Shown in pieces: positions 25,871 to 35,600 of a DNA stretch of 64,000 bases. Source of the DNA: Gemmatales bacterium (GTDB lineage: Bacteria; Planctomycetota; Planctomycetia; Gemmatales; HRBIN36); assembly GCA_025060195.1 (NCBI GenBank), contig JANXCQ010000022.1, positions 1 to 64,000 of the forward strand, written 5' to 3'. The position numbers and the translations under genes were made by a program. Under the pieces are notes generated by a model that was given only the letters and a program-made list of their open reading frames with translations, searched no databases and was not told where the DNA came from. Numbering within the stretch: position 1 is the first letter of the stretch; every line of letters begins with the position of its first letter.

Positions 25871-26593
25871 TCAATTCGCCCGGGTCGTTAGAATCAGCCA
25901 GGTATTGCCAGCCGAGATCAGGCAGACATGACTCGCGAAGGAAGCGAGCGTCAACTCCGATTGCCCTTCGATACTGTCGCCCGGAGCAGCCGATATGGTA
26001 ACCGCCTGGCTGTTATTACTCGACTTGATGAAGCGAATGACATCGCCCACCTGTGTGACGCTCAGCGGTGGCAAGGTTACGGTCATGGGGGCAGTATTGG
26101 CTAAGAAAATCGTCTGGTACACCGCGAAGCGTCCTAAAACGTGATTACTTCCCTCCACGAGTACCCGCACGCCGGCGGTATCCGCACGACTACGCTGGGG
26201 CGGCGCCAGCAGCACCTCCATCGGGTTGAACACCGCGACGATCACGCCAGCGAAATTGCCAAACGGTCCGGGTTGCAGCTGCACCTGATTGCGGCTCTGG
26301 GCATACGCTTTGTAGCCGACATGCTGCGGACTGGCGTTACTCAGACGCACCGATAACAGCATCGGCCGATCGATGCACAGCCGATACTGTCCTGGCCAGC
26401 TACCGGCAGGAACCTCGACGTTTTCCTCACTGATACCGAGAAACCGCAGGGGCTGACGCTGATCGAAAATGGTCGCGTAGCCTGTCTCGGTCAGCCCCAT
26501 CAGGTCGCCGACATGGTAAATCTGGGGCTCCGCCGATAAAGGCCACAGCCGACGCGTTTCCGTGTACGGTACGGTGGTGATGCGACTTGGCAT
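25871..26593 (-). CDS. unknown protein between protease and capsid genes of the phage head module
   Basis: A 240-residue protein, mostly beta-like with many Val, Thr, Gln and Leu residues and no membrane segment. Seen: VPAGSWPGQYRLCIDRPMLL, then SVTQVGDVIRFIKSSNNSQ, and a C-terminal part ending ICLISAGNTWLILTT-like, similar in feel to phage decoration or spike proteins whose last strands report unlabelled Ser/Gly/Thr repeats. An AGGAGGTAC ribosome binding site precedes the ATG. In Mu the position between protease and capsid has no such gene, so it may be a decoration or head-stabilising protein. That is a guess. Confidence 0.5.
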   Translation of the reverse strand: MPSRITTVPYTETRRLWPLSAEPQIYHVGDLMGLTETGYATIFDQRQPLRFLGISEENVEVPAGSWPGQYRLCIDRPMLLSVRLSNASPQHVGYKAYAQSRNQVQLQPGPFGNFAGVIVAVFNPMEVLLAPPQRSRADTAGVRVLVEGSNHVLGRFAVYQTIFLANTAPMTVTLPPLSVTQVGDVIRFIKSSNNSQAVTISAAPGDSIEGQSELTLASFASHVCLISAGNTWLILTTRAN

Positions 26594-26677
26594 GATGTAC
26601 CTCCTCTCTGCAGACGGCCCCGCTAGAGCATGGGGAATTCGCGGCGCATAGCGCGTGGCCGCGGGTTGGTTCCCAGG

Positions 26678-27589
26678 TTAGCGTCGTTGTCCGAGAAACT
26701 CCTCCGCCGACAGGCCCGAGCGTTGAAATGCTTGCACGAACCGTTCACGATTCAGCCCGAGCCGCGTCAGCTCCGGTGCATGCTGCTCGAAATAATCCAG
26801 AACCCGCTGGAGCTGCGGATCTGCCACTGTGCTGGTGGGCATCAGACGCTCGGCAAAACGAACCAACGGCGGCAACGATTCCAGCCAATGCAGAAATGCC
26901 TCCAACTGATTAGCTTCGGTGTCGCCGAAGCGATAGACCCGCTCGTTGTCTAAGGAGCAAGCGAATTCGACCAACCAACCATCCTGGAGCATAGCCGGCA
27001 GGAGCTTACCTTGCTCGAGTAAGCGTTCACAACAGGCCAAGACCCGCTGCCGGCGAGCTGCAGTGTCTAGGATGGCCTGGGACAGCGCCGGACGCGTGAT
27101 GGTCACAGAAGGAGTTTCCGGCTCGCTAAACTCGGCCAAGGGCAAATCGGCCAAGCCTCGCACGGCAGGTAACTCGCCCCCTAACAGGGCCACGCGTCGC
27201 AGTGTCCAGCCATAATGTTGACCCTCATGGACAAAGTCGCGATACAGCTCGACCGAAACCTGCCGATAGGCCCGTTGATTAATCAGTTGCGCGACCAGAG
27301 GCGGGACTTCGCTGAAATGGGCGAGCAGTCGTCGGCCGTCGCGCCAAACGTCCTGCACCCATCCCGCCGCGGGCCAACCGCTTTGCCGCAACCACGATTG
27401 ATCTTCGTCATGGCCGATGACTACCGGGGGACGGACAATCGGCGGATTGCGCATACTTAACCGCTCGAAATTCTCCACGATCTGATCCAGCTCCGCCAAG
27501 CCGAAGGTTTGCCCGTGCCAAGTTCCCGCTGCGAAGATTTCCACATTGCGGACACGGGCCCATTGAGGTGTATTTCCCGCAGTCGTCAT
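26678..27589 (-). CDS. Mu-like phage protease/scaffold (gpI family)
   Basis: Head maturation protease with a scaffold-like C-terminus. The 303 residues begin with WARVRNVEIFAAGTWHGQTFGLAELDQIVENF, matching the 'I protein' opening in which a short peptide becomes the DLDEIVRNF-like segment. PPVVIGHDEDQS carries the conserved His, and RAYRQVSVELYRDF resembles the conserved Ser-containing YxxxSxE strand of these serine proteases. The C-terminal helical part (about 190-303) resembles a scaffold and ends AFQRSGLSAEEFLGQRR. Portal and capsid genes flank it in the Mu order. Confidence 0.75.
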   Translation of the reverse strand: MTTAGNTPQWARVRNVEIFAAGTWHGQTFGLAELDQIVENFERLSMRNPPIVRPPVVIGHDEDQSWLRQSGWPAAGWVQDVWRDGRRLLAHFSEVPPLVAQLINQRAYRQVSVELYRDFVHEGQHYGWTLRRVALLGGELPAVRGLADLPLAEFSEPETPSVTITRPALSQAILDTAARRQRVLACCERLLEQGKLLPAMLQDGWLVEFACSLDNERVYRFGDTEANQLEAFLHWLESLPPLVRFAERLMPTSTVADPQLQRVLDYFEQHAPELTRLGLNRERFVQAFQRSGLSAEEFLGQRR

Positions 27590-27610
27590 GGTGCTCCTCC
27601 TCCGTTGCCT

Positions 27611-28963
27611 TTAGCGCCAATCAGGCCTGGTGCGAGGAATTGACAACCCATGGTCAGCGATATGGGCACAAGGACAAGGTCGGATCTCGGCAGCGCGGTG
27701 CCCCTGGGCGGGTTGCGGGGCCAGCTGATCGTGCGGCTCCAACGGCGCTTGTCGGCCATACCGCAGATACAACGCCGAACGCGCGAGCGGTAAGCCCATG
27801 GCCCTCAGCCCGCGATCCACCTTGAGCGACGCCCATAGCTCACGATCATTGACCCCCACGAGCTGCACACGAGGCACGTCGGCATAGGCGAAATTCAGTT
27901 GCACCAAGTCGGGGAGCAACTGGCTATTGAGCGCGTCGGACACCAGTTGTGCCAAATGCCAGACGAACAACTCCGCCGTACTGCGGTGGACTTCCCCTAA
28001 GCACCGTGCGCCCGTGCGCAATCCTTCCAGACCGTGTAATAACGCCCCTGTGATACCGAGATAGATTTCATGGCGCAGGTCGCGCACCGCTTGAGCGAAG
28101 TCCTCTGCGTTGCGTCCGGCTAAAGTCAACGGAAGAATCTCCACGCCCTCCGGAAGGGTGATATATCCTGCCTGCCGGGCCTCTCGCAGTGCCTGCTCCA
28201 GAGCGCTCTGCCAATCACTGCGATGGGCGGGATAGCGCCCGATGAGTAAGGGATGACTGAACCGTTCCAAGGCGAGCATGCGCAGCTTCCAGGCCGTGTC
28301 TAACGTCCACCACGCCCGATACGCCGCCAACAAGTCCGACATGCCGTAGGGATGTTCATAGAGCGACAGGTAGCGCACGATGACGAAATCCCGCGGGTCA
28401 TACCGCTGCTTACCGTCAGCACTGACCACGGCCGTGATGTTGTAAAACGCATCCGTTTCCAAGCGGAACCAAGCCGGATCCTTGGCCTTGAGATCACGGA
28501 GCACAATCTTTCCCGCCCATGGGCCATGCCGTTGCACCATCCAAACCTTTTCCGCCACGCTATAGCCGTCTAACAGAGCGGGCAGCAAAAGCGCCTCGCA
28601 AATCTTGCGCAAACCGCCGGCACATTGCGTGAGCACGTCAAACACGAACCGTGCCGCGCGGCGATCCTGCCGTTGAGCGGGATGGGCAGGATGAACGTGT
28701 AAATCGAGACTGGCCACAGCCACCACCTTCTGCAACAAAGCGGCCTTGACCGTCGGCTCGGCCAACATCTTGCGCACTATCTGCCGCCATTGCACCGGAT
28801 CTTTGGGCCAATCGTCATACCAGGGTGCCAAGCGATACGGTTCCCGCCGAAACGCCTCGGCCAACTTCTCCGCAAAGAATCGGGTCGGTCGCGCGACACT
28901 GGAAGCCCGATGTCGCTCCCGCCACCAATTCCGAAGCCGTTGCCACCATCTCATCGTTGTCAT
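27611..28963 (-). CDS. Mu-like phage portal protein (DUF935, gp29 family)
   Basis: The portal forms the dodecameric ring through which DNA enters and leaves the head. The 450 residues show the DUF935 layout: WRQIVRKMLAEPTVKAALLQKVVAVASLDLHV, LLPALLDGYSVAEKVW, LRDLKAKDPAWFRLETD, DFVIVRYLSLYEHPYGMSDLLAAYRAWW and LALERFSHPLLIGRYPA. A later domain has EIYLGITGALLHGLEGLRTGARCLGEVH and LVSDALNSQLLPDLVQLNF. The last 60 residues are Pro/His-rich and look variable. The GTG/ATG choices near 28963-28954 differ by three residues. No terminase gene lies upstream. Confidence 0.82.
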   Translation of the reverse strand: MTTMRWWQRLRNWWRERHRASSVARPTRFFAEKLAEAFRREPYRLAPWYDDWPKDPVQWRQIVRKMLAEPTVKAALLQKVVAVASLDLHVHPAHPAQRQDRRAARFVFDVLTQCAGGLRKICEALLLPALLDGYSVAEKVWMVQRHGPWAGKIVLRDLKAKDPAWFRLETDAFYNITAVVSADGKQRYDPRDFVIVRYLSLYEHPYGMSDLLAAYRAWWTLDTAWKLRMLALERFSHPLLIGRYPAHRSDWQSALEQALREARQAGYITLPEGVEILPLTLAGRNAEDFAQAVRDLRHEIYLGITGALLHGLEGLRTGARCLGEVHRSTAELFVWHLAQLVSDALNSQLLPDLVQLNFAYADVPRVQLVGVNDRELWASLKVDRGLRAMGLPLARSALYLRYGRQAPLEPHDQLAPQPAQGHRAAEIRPCPCAHIADHGLSIPRTRPDWR

Positions 28964-29560
28964 CCCACTGGTGCAGCGATCCGCCTCATGGGATCAGCAT
29001 AAGTGTACTTATGTTCAGTTGACGGGATTAAAGCAGAACCTCGGGAGCTAAGTCAAGATCAATTTCACCAAAAATTGCCATTTGCTAAAAACAGAAACGC
29101 GGCGTAGTAGGAACTGCATCATTGTCTGCGATGGTTATCCCAACTCATCCACGCTGACTCTAAACCGCAGATTATTAGGATAAGCGCGGATGCCTAGTAA
29201 AGGTCTCGTATCCGACTTTAGGTACAAACCGGAGTGACAACAAGGCACTGATAATCGTCAACGCTTGGAACCTACTAACATGGTTGTCGCCGGCTCGAAT
29301 CCCGTGATCTAAGAGCAAGACGCTAATAAACGTCCGCGCTTGAAACCGTTGCCAAATAATGCCGACGAGTGCTAGGTTCGCTGCGAATGGATGTAGCAGC
29401 TTGGTTGCGTGAGAGTAAATTTGTGCGCAGAGTTAGGTAATGCCCTTTATTAGATGCATAACCGCATTATTTAAGGCTTAGGTGGGATGCTAAGTTCGCA
29501 TCTTATCAGCTTATCGCTTATCTCTGGGAGCTATGAAACTATGCTTTCCCAGCGCTAAGG
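28964..29560. repeat. gene-free stretch with decayed repeats
   Basis: About 600 AT-richer bases without a credible gene. Two related segments 75 bp apart contain ACGCTTGGAACC (29261-29272) and CGCTTGAAACC (29337-29347), both followed by CTAACA/ATAATG-like sequence. They resemble, on the opposite strand, parts of the 125-bp repeats at 39.0-39.5 kb. A further TAAACCGCAGAT near 29161 followed by GCGCGGATGCC recalls the CTAACCGCGGATGG element at 38475. It appears to be a decayed dispersed repeat. Confidence 0.45.
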
Positions 29561-30058
29561 TTATGAGAATATTGCCGTAAGAAACTTCAACGTGTCGGCA
29601 TAAATTCCTGGATCCTCCGACTCACGCGGGCCAGCTATGTTGATCACGAGTTCGTCGTCGGGCCAGAGGTGGGCTACTTGTGTCAACCAACTTCGCCCTG
29701 CTTCGATGGCATGGGGCTCGGTCAGATTGACAATCCGATATGGGCGCAAGAAGACCAACTCGGCCAGCTGCTTGGTCAACTGGGTACCCGGGGAACGGTG
29801 GAGCGCCTCGCCGCGAACCACGATAAGCGTAGCGTGCGAATCGCGGACATTCCAGGCCGTGCGCTGTTCGGGCGCGCGGGAAGGTGTCTCAAGGAGGCGA
29901 GGATATATAGCTAATAAGCCTGGGGGTGTAGTTAGATCCTCGGCCCATCCTCCGCGTGGACACCATCCGCCATACGGCCTATCGGTGTGTATGGCGAAAT
30001 CGAGCGCGGCTCGGTCGACGCCCGTTTGGCCGCCCGACCAAATCACCAAGCGAAGCAC
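29561..30058 (-). CDS. YpsA-like putative molybdenum carrier protein
   Basis: A 165-residue protein of the SLOG/Rossmann group annotated as putative molybdenum carriers (PF12694). It begins with the family strand-loop RLVIWSGGQTGVDRAALDFA, followed by YGGWCPRGGWAEDLTTPPGL, the conserved substrate-site segment. A later strand HATLIVVRGE and a C-terminal LVINIAGPRESEDPGIYADTLKFL complete the fold. Family members bind molybdenum cofactor or nucleotide-like ligands; the physiological role is not settled. The neighbouring MOT1-type transporter (36987-38237) and xdhC/MobA-like pair make a molybdenum link plausible. Confidence 0.8.
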   Translation of the reverse strand: MLRLVIWSGGQTGVDRAALDFAIHTDRPYGGWCPRGGWAEDLTTPPGLLAIYPRLLETPSRAPEQRTAWNVRDSHATLIVVRGEALHRSPGTQLTKQLAELVFLRPYRIVNLTEPHAIEAGRSWLTQVAHLWPDDELVINIAGPRESEDPGIYADTLKFLTAIFS

Positions 30059-30303
30059 GGGGCGTCCTCCTTCGTCGTCGTGCTCAGGGGCAGCACCTCG
30101 GAGTAAGCGGCTCCATCATGGCCGAGGCTCAGTGCCATAGCCGGGCCTTGCATGTATACGGCTAAGGTTCTTCCCTCGCTTGCGAGACGGCGAGTCGTCG
30201 TGTCCTGCTCGAAATCGCAGCGCCTGGCCAAGGCCGAGCGGACATTTCTGGACGCTCGGCTTTCAGTGAAGTTTGGACTATCGTCGTCGCTCCCAGCTCC
30301 CAT
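30043..30303 (-). CDS. possible small protein upstream of the molybdenum-carrier gene
   Basis: An 86-codon frame on the same strand as the molybdenum-carrier gene, overlapping its start by 16 bp as coupled genes often do. The sequence is polar, with a central GRTLAVYMQGPAMALSLGHDGAAYSEVL that looks protein-like. No family recognised, no clear ribosome binding site, and the frame could be fortuitous. Confidence 0.3.
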   Translation of the reverse strand: MGAGSDDDSPNFTESRASRNVRSALARRCDFEQDTTTRRLASEGRTLAVYMQGPAMALSLGHDGAAYSEVLPLSTTTKEDAPCFAW

Positions 30304-30593
30304 GGTGCAATATATGGTGAAAGATTAGCGTCAGGACGACGAAGTAAAGTCTGTGGTCGTCCCCTCTAAGTCGCGCCCTACAACGGGGCTATAGCGTTCC
30401 ACCCCCGTTCGTGCTGCTGGGCATAAGTGCTCTTGGCCAAAATGAGCTTTCTTGGTTAGCATAATGATAGGTGCGCCGCGGTCGGCCAGAGCGTGGCTTT
30501 CGAGCACGTAGACCGATGCATAAAGAGCTATTAGGCAGGGACAGCAACTGCTACCCTGAGACATCGAGGTTTCCCATAGCACGGGAGGTAACC

Positions 30594-31790
30594 ATGTACC
30601 GAACTACTTGGCTAAGCCTGGCTGCGCTCCATCTCCTCGGGTCGCTGAGCTGGCAGGCTGTTTTGGCGGTTCCTAATCCTGCGCCGCGAAGCGACCGAGA
30701 ACTGGAGGTGCTGAAGTTAGACGAGATCACCGGCACCGACCTAATAGCCGCTACTATCCAGCGCCTGAGTCGTGAGCGCAATCGCCAACAACTTCAGGAG
30801 CTAGTCCAAGCGGGCGTAGCCTTGGCCAAGCAGAAGGATAGTCCGCTCGGTTATAATGCCGCCTATATTTTGTTCAATTTGTGCGACGAAATTTATGATG
30901 CGCAGAATGGCGAGATTTTGTATCGTTTTTTGATGGAAAAAGCCAAGTTGCTTCAGAGCCCCATCCGCCAATTTGAGCTGCGCCAGGTGATGATGGGGTT
31001 AGCCATGCGTACCAGGCAGTTTCAGGTAGCGGAGCGTCTGGGCAAGGAACTCTTGGAAATGACCACTGGCGTGGAGCATTTGGAATCCCGGAAGCCTCTG
31101 ATCGCGCTCCAGATGGTCATCGTGTATGCCTATCTCAATCGGCTCGAAGATGCGCAGAAGATAATCGCAGATCTGAAGAGTATTCGAGGCCTCGATGACC
31201 ACCCACTCATCCTGCAAAGGGAGGCCTGGTTGCTCCGTTTCATGGGACAATATAAGAGAGCGGCCGCCATCTACGAAAATATCCTGCCCCAGGTTAACGA
31301 CAACAATTTTGCCGACTTCCTTCGCTATCAACTGGGCAGCCTCTATGCGGAAATGAACGAGATTGACAAGGCGACGGAGCAATTTCAGATTTTGCTCAAA
31401 AAAGACCCGGATAATCCGTCTTACAATAACGACCTGGGGTATATCTGGGTCGATCATGACCGCAATCTGGAACAGGCCGAGAAAATGATCCGCAAAGCGT
31501 TGGAAAAAGAGCCAGAAAATGCCGCCTATATTGATAGCCTCGCCTGGGTTTATTACAAGAAAAAACAGTTTGCGGAGGCGAAAAAGCTGTTATTGCAGGC
31601 GGTTTCCTTGCCCGATGGCCAACATCCTGAGCTTTACGATCACCTCGGTGACGTGCACATGGCTTTGGGAGAACGGGACGAGGCCATTGCTGCCTGGAAG
31701 AAAGCTATTGAAACTGCCAGCCCCAGCTATCGCGATCAACAGCTCAAGCGCGAAGTGGAACGCAAAATCCAGAAGGCTCAGGCGCCGTAG
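30594..31790 (+). CDS. secreted TPR-repeat protein
   Basis: A 398-residue protein with a signal peptide (MYRTTWLSLAALHLLGSLSWQAVLA, cleavage before VPNPAP). The mature part is nearly all paired helices. Clear TPR units occur in the last 200 residues (LRYQLGSLYAEMNEIDKATEQF, YNNDLGYIWVDHDRNLEQAEKM, YIDSLAWVYYKKKQFAEAKKL, LYDHLGDVHMALGERDEAIAAW), where the W/Y-x-G-A-x pattern is typical. A protein-binding scaffold in the periplasm is likely; the partner is unknown. ATG 30594 is decided by GGGAGG 5 bases before it. Confidence 0.85.
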   Translation: MYRTTWLSLAALHLLGSLSWQAVLAVPNPAPRSDRELEVLKLDEITGTDLIAATIQRLSRERNRQQLQELVQAGVALAKQKDSPLGYNAAYILFNLCDEIYDAQNGEILYRFLMEKAKLLQSPIRQFELRQVMMGLAMRTRQFQVAERLGKELLEMTTGVEHLESRKPLIALQMVIVYAYLNRLEDAQKIIADLKSIRGLDDHPLILQREAWLLRFMGQYKRAAAIYENILPQVNDNNFADFLRYQLGSLYAEMNEIDKATEQFQILLKKDPDNPSYNNDLGYIWVDHDRNLEQAEKMIRKALEKEPENAAYIDSLAWVYYKKKQFAEAKKLLLQAVSLPDGQHPELYDHLGDVHMALGERDEAIAAWKKAIETASPSYRDQQLKREVERKIQKAQAP

Positions 31791-31838
31791 GCCATCGTCT
31801 TGATCCTGCCTGGTGGCGATGGATAACACGATAGTTAG

Positions 31839-32609
31839 CTAACGCGCGGTGAAGCCGCCGTCCACCAGCAGGACTTGTCCCGTAATGTAACTACCCGCGT
31901 CGCTGGCTAGCAATAAGACGGGGCCGATCAGTTCTTCGGGTTCGCCCCAGCGGCCCAGGTTGGTGCGTTCGCTAAAACGCTTGCGTTGTTCTTCGGTGAG
32001 TAGCCGGGCAGGAAGTTCGGTCAGGAATGGCCCTGGCGCGATGCAGTTCACGGTGATCCCATAGGCACCTAACTCCGCGGATTGCGCTCGGCACAATCCG
32101 TGTAAGGCCGCTTTGGTCGCGGAGTAGGCACTACGGCCGGGAATCGAGATCACCCCCATGATACTGGAAATGTGGATGATACGACCCCAGCGCCGTTCTT
32201 TCATTTGTGGTACCAGGGCACGTGTCAAACGCATGATCGAGGTCAGGTTCAGTTCGAGTAGATAATCCCAGTCCGCGTCGCGGATTTCTTCGGTGATTTG
32301 CGGGATGTTGGAACCGGCGTTATTGATGAGGATGTCCACGCGGCCCATTTCTTCGAGGGCGCGGCGTGCGAGACGGTCCACATCGTCGCGGCGGGTCATA
32401 TCGGCCACGATGGCCAAGCCGCGGTTCGGTTTCCCGGCGAGAATTTCGTCTAAGGCGCGATGCAGTTCGTCTTCATGTCGGCTGCTAATGACAATGTCGG
32501 CGCCTGCGTCGGCCAGGCCCTTGGCCATCGCTTTGCCTAATCCTTTGCTGCCACCGGTCACCAAGGCGACCTTGCCCCGCAAGTTGAACAGCGAATTGAT
32601 CAGGTTCAT
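31839..32609 (-). CDS. short-chain dehydrogenase/reductase (FabG-like)
   Basis: NAD(P)-dependent oxidoreductase of 256 residues with classical SDR features: cofactor loop TGGSKGLGKAMA, NNAGSN, catalytic Ser in HISSIMG, and YSATK with catalytic Tyr and Lys. The C-terminal LLLASDAGSYITGQVLLVDGGF is standard for FabG and gluconate-5-dehydrogenase-like members. The substrate is unknown. Its start overlaps the end of purL by 4 bp (ATGA), so it is translated from the tyrA-purL message; the metabolic link is not obvious. Confidence 0.88.
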   Translation of the reverse strand: MNLINSLFNLRGKVALVTGGSKGLGKAMAKGLADAGADIVISSRHEDELHRALDEILAGKPNRGLAIVADMTRRDDVDRLARRALEEMGRVDILINNAGSNIPQITEEIRDADWDYLLELNLTSIMRLTRALVPQMKERRWGRIIHISSIMGVISIPGRSAYSATKAALHGLCRAQSAELGAYGITVNCIAPGPFLTELPARLLTEEQRKRFSERTNLGRWGEPEELIGPVLLLASDAGSYITGQVLLVDGGFTAR

Positions 32610-35600
32610 GTCAGTTGCTCCGTGAGTGCGGTTTGCCAGGCGGCTTTGAGTTCGTCAAGGGAGGCATCTATGAGCCGATGGCGGCGCTGGCTGTCGAAAA
32701 TGGTCAGTTGTGGCGCGTCGCTTACTGTGCCGAGGATGCACCAAGGCAGACCCGTAAAAAGTTCGCGGAAGTCGGCCTCGGCCTCGGGTGGAATTTCCAA
32801 AAGAAAGCGAGTGTTACTCTCGGAAAATAATATCACGTCGTCCGGCAAGTTTCCTTCGAGTACGGAAACTGACAGTCGCATGTCAGAGCCGTTGTCGCCC
32901 CTTGGCGGCGCCGTGCCATAGCTGGGAAGCGCAATATCGGCGCCGAAACCGCCCGCGAAACACATCTCGGCCAGGGCAACCGCCAAGCCACCTTCGCTCA
33001 GGTCGTGACAGGCACGGACATAGCCGCGTTGGATGGCCTGATGAATTGCGGCGACGATCCTCGGTGCCAGCGAGAAATCCACAGTAGGCACGCGCTGCCA
33101 AGCCGAGAGTTGATCGTTCCCAGTGGTCTGTATCGGCATGCGGCCGGCATTGTTCAGGATCAGTTGATAATGGGAACCGGCTAACTCGGCACGGGTAACG
33201 CCGACCAACACGATCAAGTTCCACGGTCGCTTGAAGTCCATGCTCACACATCGTCGCACATCTGTGACTATTCCCAGAGCACTGATGAGCAACGTGGGCG
33301 GAATGACATAGTGGATGTCACCACTGTGAAATTCGTTGTTGAGGCTATCCTTACCACTGATGAAAGGTGTGTTGAAGGCCAAGGCCGCGTCTCGGCATCC
33401 TTCGGCCGCGCGGACTAGAGCGCCGAGGAGGTCAGCGCGATCAGTGTTACCCCAGCAGAAATTGTCCAGGAGAGCAATGCGCTGGGGATCGGCTCCCACA
33501 GCGACGACGTTACGAACAGCTTCATCCACGGCGCTGGCAGCCATCCAGTAGGGGTCGTAATCGCCGTAGCACGGATTGATGCCGCAACCGAGAGCCAAGC
33601 CGCGAAACGAACCGCGAACAGGCGCTATGACGGCAGCATCGCCGGGCCCATCATGAGCTACACCGACCAGCGGCTTGAGCACACTCGTGCCTTGCACCTC
33701 GTGGTCGTATTGTCGAATAATCCATTCTTTACTGGCTACATTATAACTCCGCAAAATCCCTAACAGCACGAGTGTCCAATCTTGGGGCGCTGAACGCGAC
33801 TCAGTTTTGCTGTGGCTCGACGGCACTAACTCGACGGTTGGCGATTCCCCAGGCAACAAAGACTCTGCTTGAGTCCCGCAAACGTCGTTTTGCTCGGAGG
33901 AGCCAGTTTGGTGCGTCGGGCACATCGTCTGCATTTGGCCCGGTGGCGATGATGCTGGGAACCAAGTGGCGTGGCGAACGATTTTCGGTCGGCCTTCGTG
34001 GAGAAAGTGGAGGTCTAATTCGCCGACGAGTTGGCCTTCGTAGTAGAGCCGTAAGTAACCTGTCGCCTCGAACTGGCCCAGCACAGCAGCCTCGACGTCC
34101 TCCGCGACGCAAAGCGCCTGCAATTCGGGCCAAGCTGAGGGCGGAACGGCCAAGATCATCCGCTCCTGCGATTCGGAAATCCAGATTTCTGTGTAGGACA
34201 ATCCCTGATATTTCAACGGTGCTCGGTCGAGATGGACGCTGGCCCCTAGTTCCGCAGCCATTTCGCCGATGGCACTGGAGAAACCGCCCGCGCCGCAATC
34301 GGTGATGGCGTGATATAGACCGCGGTCACGAGCGGCCAATAACACGTCGAGCATTTTCTTTTCCGTGATGGCATTACCGATTTGCACGGCGCTGGATGAG
34401 ATGGTCTCGGATTGCTCTGTCAGTTCCAGGGAGGAAAAAGTGGCGCCGTGAATACCGTCGCGTCCCGTGCGTCCGCCGAGCACGATGATGAGGTCGCCGG
34501 GCTTCGGACGTTTGTGTTCCAGGCCAACGGGAATCAGCCCCACGGTACCGCAGAAGACCAAAGGATTGGCCAGATACCGCGGGTCAAAACACACGGCTCC
34601 CGCCACGGTGGGGATGCCCATGCGGTTTCCGTAATCGCGTACCCCTGCCACCACGCCCCGCAAGGTTCGGCGTGGATGCAGCACACCCGCGGGGATCTCC
34701 GCTTCGGGCCAATCCGGTGGAGCAAAGCAGAACACGTCGATATTCGCGATGGGTTTTCCCCCCAGGCCTGTGCCGAGCACATCGCGAATCACTCCGCCGA
34801 GACCCGTGTTAGCGCCACCGTAGGGTTCGATGGCCGAGGGATGATTGTGCGTTTCCACTTTGAAACAAACGTGGTAGCGTTCATCGAAACGGACAATCCC
34901 CGCATTATCGCGAAACACACTAACGCACCAATCATCGGGTCCTAAGCGTTGGCGGATCGTCTCCGTAGCCGCGAAGATAGTGTCCCGAAGCAAGTTCTCA
35001 TAACGTCGGGAGCCATCGGCCCCCACGTAATGGATGGCGCTTTTGAACGTCTTATGCGAACAGTGTTCCGACCAGGTTTGGGCCAAGGTCTCCAGCTCAA
35101 TATCCGTCGGCTCGCGGCCGAGTTGACGATAATACTGTTGAATCGTCCGCATCTCTTCCAAACTGAGCGCCAGTTGGCCCTCGCGACTGATGCGAAGCAA
35201 TTCTTCGTCGCTGGCCTGGCGTAACGGCACTTCCACACGTTGTAACCGATACACACGTCCCAAGGCGCGCCAAACCGATTCCGGCAGCGGACCAAGGTAC
35301 CATTCTTCGATAACCTCGTTAGCCAGAATTTTCCGCGCGATACGGTCGAGTAGCGACTGCTCGAGCCTTTCGGCAAAGATGTAACGACGGCCCGTGCGTA
35401 ACACGCGAATGTGAGATAACCCCAAGTCCCGCGCCGCCAGCGTCACGCTCTCAACCACGGGATCCATGACGTCAGGCCGCGGCAAGACCGTGACAATTGT
35501 CGCCTCTTGTGAAGGTGCTCGTTGTCGCTCATTCTCCTCGGCGCCCGCTCGCTTCAGGATCCCGTCCAAAGGTAATCGCGCACCCGCAGGTACGATGGCA

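Larger units (their letters stand above)
24321..28963 (-). mobile_element. orphan Mu-like phage head module
   Basis: Five same-strand genes in the order portal, protease (gpI type), unknown 240-residue protein, major capsid (gpT type), small 125-residue protein. This follows the Mu head gene order but lacks a recognisable terminase, the gp30-type minor head protein, tail genes, transposase, integrase and lysis genes. All five frames are intact with ribosome binding sites. A 600-bp gene-free stretch lies upstream and an ordinary BON gene downstream. It could be a decaying prophage remnant, a satellite or gene-transfer-agent part, or a retained capsid used by the host. Confidence 0.75.

Noticed and set aside
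29285-29310. A tRNA T-arm-like string near GGCTCGAATCCCG
   Set aside because: The stem does not pair fully and no acceptor, D or anticodon arm can be built around it.
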